Source: Pseudomarimonas arenosa (GTDB lineage Bacteria; Pseudomonadota; Gammaproteobacteria; Xanthomonadales; Xanthomonadaceae). From it: a DNA stretch of 35,506 nt. The stretch is taken from NCBI RefSeq assembly GCF_014841215.1, contig NZ_JACYTR010000049.1:1-35506 (forward strand). The letters run 5' to 3'. The position numbers and the translations under genes are program-made. Below, in pieces: positions 33,144 to 35,506 of the stretch; position 1 is the stretch's first letter, and each line of letters begins with the position of its first letter. The notes under the pieces are model-generated. The model ran no database searches. It was not told the origin of the DNA and was given only the letters and a program-made list of their open reading frames with translations.

Positions 33144-34187
33144 ATGGATGACAATAAGAAACGCGCACTTTCCGCTGCCCTGGGTCAGATTGAACGCCAG
33201 TTCGGCAAAGGCGCCGTGATGCGGATGGGCGACAAGACCATCGAGGCGGTGGCGGTGGTGCCCACCGGCTCCTTGATGCTGGACATCGCGCTGGGCATTG
33301 GCGGTTTGCCGAAAGGCCGTGTGGTCGAGGTGTATGGGCCGGAGTCGTCCGGCAAGACTACCCTGACCCTGCAGGCCATCGCCCAGTGTCAGAAGAACGG
33401 CGGTACCTGCGCCTTCGTCGATGCCGAGCATGCCCTCGACCCAATCTATGCGGCTAAGCTCGGTGTTAAGGTCGAGGATTTGCTGGTCAGTCAGCCGGAT
33501 ACCGGCGAACAGGCGCTGGAAATCGCAGACATGCTGGTGCGCTCGAACGCCGTCGATATGGTGGTGGTCGACTCGGTCGCCGCACTCACTCCGAAAGCCG
33601 AAATCGAGGGTGAGATGGGCGACCAGCTGCCCGGGTTGCAGGCCCGTCTGATGAGCCAGGCGCTGCGCAAGCTGACCGGCAACATCAAGCGCTCGAACTG
33701 TCTGGTGGTGTTCATCAATCAGCTGCGCATGAAGATCGGGGTGATGATGCCGGGCCAGAGTCCGGAAACCACCACCGGTGGCAACGCGCTGAAATTCTAC
33801 GCCTCGGTGCGCCTGGACATCCGCCGCATTGGCAGCATCAAGAAGGGCGACGAGATCATCGGCAACCAGACAAAGATCAAGGTGGTGAAGAACAAATTGG
33901 CGCCGCCGTTCAAGCAGATCGTGACCGAGATCCTCTACGGCGAAGGCATCTCGCGCGAAGGCGAACTGATTGATATGGGCGTCGATGCCAAGTTGATCGA
34001 CAAGGCGGGCGCCTGGTACAGCTGCGGCGGTGATCGCATCGGCCAGGGCAAGGAGAATGCCCGCCAGTACCTGAAGGAAAACCCCAAGCTGGCGCTGGAA
34101 ATCGAAGCGAAACTGCGCGAGCTGTACGTTCCCCAGGTCTCCGCTAGCGAGGAAACCGAAACTGAAAGCGAACTGGAGGATGCTTGA
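33144..34187 (+). CDS. recA: Recombinase RecA
   Basis: A 347-residue DNA-dependent ATPase for homologous recombination and LexA co-protease activity. Walker A is [11 protein letters not shown] at about 63-73 and Walker B is VVVDSVAAL further on. The L1/L2 DNA-binding loop region contains EIEGEMGD and the [18 protein letters not shown] signature. It ends in an acidic tail ([12 protein letters not shown]) as in E. coli. GAGGA at 33132-33136 has correct spacing to the ATG at 33144; the ATG at 33138 is too close to it but would add only Met-Thr. No LexA palindrome like that of lexA is visible in the ~200 bp upstream. A terminator lies between recA and recX. Confidence 0.98.
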   Translation: MDDNKKRALSAALGQIERQFGKGAVMRMGDKTIEAVAVVPTGSLMLDIALGIGGLPKGRVVEVYGPESSGKTTLTLQAIAQCQKNGGTCAFVDAEHALDPIYAAKLGVKVEDLLVSQPDTGEQALEIADMLVRSNAVDMVVVDSVAALTPKAEIEGEMGDQLPGLQARLMSQALRKLTGNIKRSNCLVVFINQLRMKIGVMMPGQSPETTTGGNALKFYASVRLDIRRIGSIKKGDEIIGNQTKIKVVKNKLAPPFKQIVTEILYGEGISREGELIDMGVDAKLIDKAGAWYSCGGDRIGQGKENARQYLKENPKLALEIEAKLRELYVPQVSASEETETESELEDA

Positions 34188-34302
34188 CGCCATCGCCAAG
34201 CAAATAGTGGAAGACGCGGTTGCGCCTCTGGCTGCCGCCAGCAAGAAGCCGAATCGAGAGCAAAGCAGTACGCGGCGTAGTCAGCGCAGCTCGCGACGCT
34301 GA
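34180..34302 (+). CDS. Possible small basic ORF overlapping the recA stop
   Basis: A 40-codon frame starts at an ATG overlapping the last codons of recA and runs to a TGA at 34302. The product begins [14 protein letters not shown] and ends in an Arg/Ser-rich segment. The only Shine-Dalgarno-like sequence (GGAGG) is immediately adjacent to the ATG, which is poor spacing. The amphipathic start and basic end look protein-like, but a chance frame is quite possible. The remaining recA-recX gap holds the hairpin at 34347 and the terminator at 34397. Confidence 0.18.
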   Translation: MLDAIAKQIVEDAVAPLAAASKKPNREQSSTRRSQRSSRR

Positions 34303-34346
34303 TCTGGGCGGCGCCCAGTGCCGATTCGGCCCCCCAAAGAATCCGC

Positions 34347-34376
34347 AGGTGGATTGACGAGGCTTGCCATCCACCT
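34347..34376 (+). other. Hairpin in the recA-recX gap
   Basis: AGGTGGAT (34347-34354) pairs with ATCCACCT (34369-34376) around a 14-base loop, 20 bases before the terminator stem. It may be part of the recA transcript 3' end. Confidence 0.4.
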
Positions 34377-34396
34377 CAGGCAACCTATCCTCGCTT

Positions 34397-34429
34397 GCCC
34401 GGGAACCTCACTCGTCCCGGGCTTTTTTT
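34397..34429 (+). terminator. Rho-independent terminator after recA
   Basis: GCCCGGGA (34397-34404) pairs with TCCCGGGC (34415-34422) around a 10-base loop and is followed by seven T (34423-34429). As in E. coli, where a hairpin between recA and recX lets only part of transcription through, it would keep RecX far below RecA levels. Confidence 0.93.
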
Positions 34430-34480
34430 CTGCTCGTCACGAAGCAAGGGTTGCTGCAAGGCCAATGGAGGTGAGTGACG

Positions 34481-34930
34481 GTGAAGGACAAACGGACCGA
34501 AACGCGTAGTGCGCTGCAGGTCGCGGTTGGCCTGCTGTCGCGCCGCGAGCACTCCGCACGCGACCTGAAGCGCAAGCTTGAGGCGCGCGGCATCGAGCCA
34601 GAACAGGTCGATGCCGCGCTGTCGCGGCTGCAGGATGTCGGTTTGCAGGACGAAATGCGCTTTGCCGAAAGCCTGGTGCGGCAGCGCATCGCGGCCGGAT
34701 ATGGGCCTATGTACTTGCGCGCCGAGCTGTCCACGCACCGGCTTTCTGAATCATTGATCGAGCGCGCGCTGGAGGCGGCGCAGGCCGATTGGCGTGGCAT
34801 CGCCGCGGACTTGATCGCGCGGCGCTTCGCCGAACCACCCTCCGACCTCAAACAGCGCCGCCGGGCTCAGAGTCTGCTTATGCGGCGTGGATTTGATGCT
34901 GAAACGATACGTTCAGTGTTGAAGAGTTAG
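34481..34930 (+). CDS. recX: RecA regulator RecX
   Basis: A 149-residue helical regulator that binds RecA filaments and limits RecA activity. The three-helix repeats typical of RecX are visible: ALQVAVGLLSRREHSARDLKRKL, then VDAALSRLQDVGLQDEMRFAESLVRQRI, then a C-terminal repeat ending RRGFDAETIRSVLKS. The start is a GTG. GGAGGTGA at 34467-34474 is an unusually strong ribosome-binding site and favours the GTG at 34481 (6-base spacer) over the in-frame GTG at 34475, which touches it. It lies behind the recA terminator. Confidence 0.93.
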   Translation: MKDKRTETRSALQVAVGLLSRREHSARDLKRKLEARGIEPEQVDAALSRLQDVGLQDEMRFAESLVRQRIAAGYGPMYLRAELSTHRLSESLIERALEAAQADWRGIAADLIARRFAEPPSDLKQRRRAQSLLMRRGFDAETIRSVLKS

Positions 34931-35132
34931 CGGGCTTTCAGCAACCTGTTAGTTGTTGAGAATTACCCATTTCGCGACAGGATGTGACTCTGAGCGGCCC
35001 ACTCCAAGCGTGCCGCTGCTCCCTGTGGGAGAGACCGATGCGCAATGACACGAAGCGCCGGCTGGTGCCCCGGAACGCGCGTGACTTGGGCGAATCAATG
35101 AGTTACGTCATCGGTTCATGGAGAGGGGCCTG

Positions 35133-35151
35133 CCCCGGACTCGATCCGGGG
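35133..35151. repeat. Short intergenic inverted repeat
   Basis: CCCCGGA and TCCGGGG flank a CTCGA loop. This CCCCGGA-CTCGA-TCCGGGG form belongs to a repeat type scattered in intergenic DNA of many proteobacteria. It lies in the gene-poor stretch after recX (34931-35506), where I see no convincing coding sequence. Confidence 0.5.
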
Positions 35152-35235
35152 TGCTCGCAGTGCGGAGGAGGGTTCGAATACGCCGGGCCAGAGTTGCTCA
35201 GCATGCCCCAGTTAGCCCGGATATTTCATGAGGTC

Positions 35236-35321
35236 GCGCCGAAAGATCCGGCGATTCCAAGCGGGGCGAGAGTTTCGACCGATGGTGTTGCGATAACAGA
35301 GTGTTCGCGATCTTTCGGCGC
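35236..35321. repeat. 13-bp inverted repeat enclosing 60 bp
   Basis: GCGCCGAAAGATC (35236-35248) and GATCTTTCGGCGC (35309-35321) are exact reverse complements. The left arm is preceded by CCCGGATATTTCATGAGGTC. The arrangement suggests a small non-autonomous element or the remnant end of an insertion sequence, but no transposase or target duplication is visible. Confidence 0.4.
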
Positions 35322-35400
35322 TGGCACGGCCCTCATTCAGCCGCTGCGCGGCTACGCAGGGCATTCGCCCTGAGGTCCTTTGTGCCGATTGCCGCGTTGT

Positions 35401-35506
35401 TCGGCTGCTACGCAGCAACGGCTACTTCGTAGCCTGCGCCTTCGCTATGCTCGGTCGGCTGCTACGCAGCAACGGCTACTTCGTAGCCTGCGCCTTCGCT
35501 ACGCTC
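35401..35506. repeat. 54-bp tandem repeat reaching the window end
   Basis: Two copies of a 54-bp unit lie head to tail: 35401-35454 and 35455-35506, the second cut by the window edge. They differ by one base (CTATGCTC against CTACGCTC). Each unit contains two small inverted repeats, TGCTACGCAGCA and GGCTACTTCGTAGCC. A related fragment (GCGGCTACGCAGGGC) precedes them near 35348. One frame stays open for 18 codons per unit but has no start or protein character, so I take it as non-coding. The array probably continues beyond the window. Confidence 0.85.

Noticed and set aside
34984-35373. Open frame of 129 codons after recX
   Set aside because: It runs through inverted repeats, has no ribosome-binding site or protein-like composition, and the region looks like repeat DNA.
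35401-35506. CRISPR array
   Set aside because: The units are contiguous 54-bp copies with no unique spacers, and no cas genes are present.

Overview
The window is GC-rich gammaproteobacterial DNA, most likely from the Lysobacterales (Xanthomonadales). Two things point there. LexA carries the RAAQYHL variant of the recognition helix and sits behind a TTAG-N6-TACTA box, the motif known from Xanthomonas and Xylella. The gene complement also fits: many TonB-dependent receptors, TPR-sulfotransferases, a complete zwf-pgl-edd-glk-eda operon and a flavin-dependent halogenase in a sugar locus. The species cannot be fixed from this sequence.

Layout. 182-1033 (-): an unrecognised protein with degraded NTPase motifs. 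1360-5554 (+): a TonB-dependent receptor, then a REP-like intergenic repeat cluster and a TPR-sulfotransferase. 5963-11610 (+): the glucose/Entner-Doudoroff operon zwf-pgl-edd-glk-eda with 4-bp stop/start overlaps, followed by a LacI-family regulator (11771-12796) and a small exported protein with an IPTL-CTERM-like tail. 13283-16308 (-): a lipoprotein GH13 alpha-amylase and an MFS sugar transporter. 16525-18282 (-): a cation/proton antiporter and a small membrane protein. 18482-21184 (-): a large TonB-dependent receptor with its own terminator. 21564-24007 (-): a DUF6445-like protein and a tryptophan-halogenase-type flavoenzyme. 24253-27003 (+): a lipoprotein pullulanase. 27005-29286 (-): a CHASE8-type histidine kinase and a YfiR-family protein, divergent from a third TonB-dependent receptor (29435-31711, +). 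31724-34930 (+): pncC/cinA, lexA, recA and recX. The last ~570 bp hold only repeats and inverted repeats, ending in a 54-bp tandem repeat that runs off the window.

How it fits together. The middle of the window reads as a starch/maltodextrin regulon. A near-identical palindrome (core CATACGTAT, ideal form TGCATACGTATGCA) lies upstream of the MFS-amylase operon, upstream of the large TonB receptor, and between the divergent halogenase and pullulanase. A related 20-bp palindrome lies upstream of zwf. The only LacI-type regulator in the window sits at the end of the ED operon and is the natural candidate to bind these sites. In this model pullulanase and amylase act at the envelope, the receptor brings maltodextrins across the outer membrane, the MFS protein carries the sugar inward, and Glk plus the ED enzymes take glucose to pyruvate and glyceraldehyde-3-phosphate. 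The halogenase and the DUF6445 protein (which keeps an HxD...H pattern like Fe(II)/2-oxoglutarate oxygenases) share the operator but have no obvious job in starch use. They are the most interesting unexplained part. All assignments come from reading translations and motifs by eye; no database search was run.
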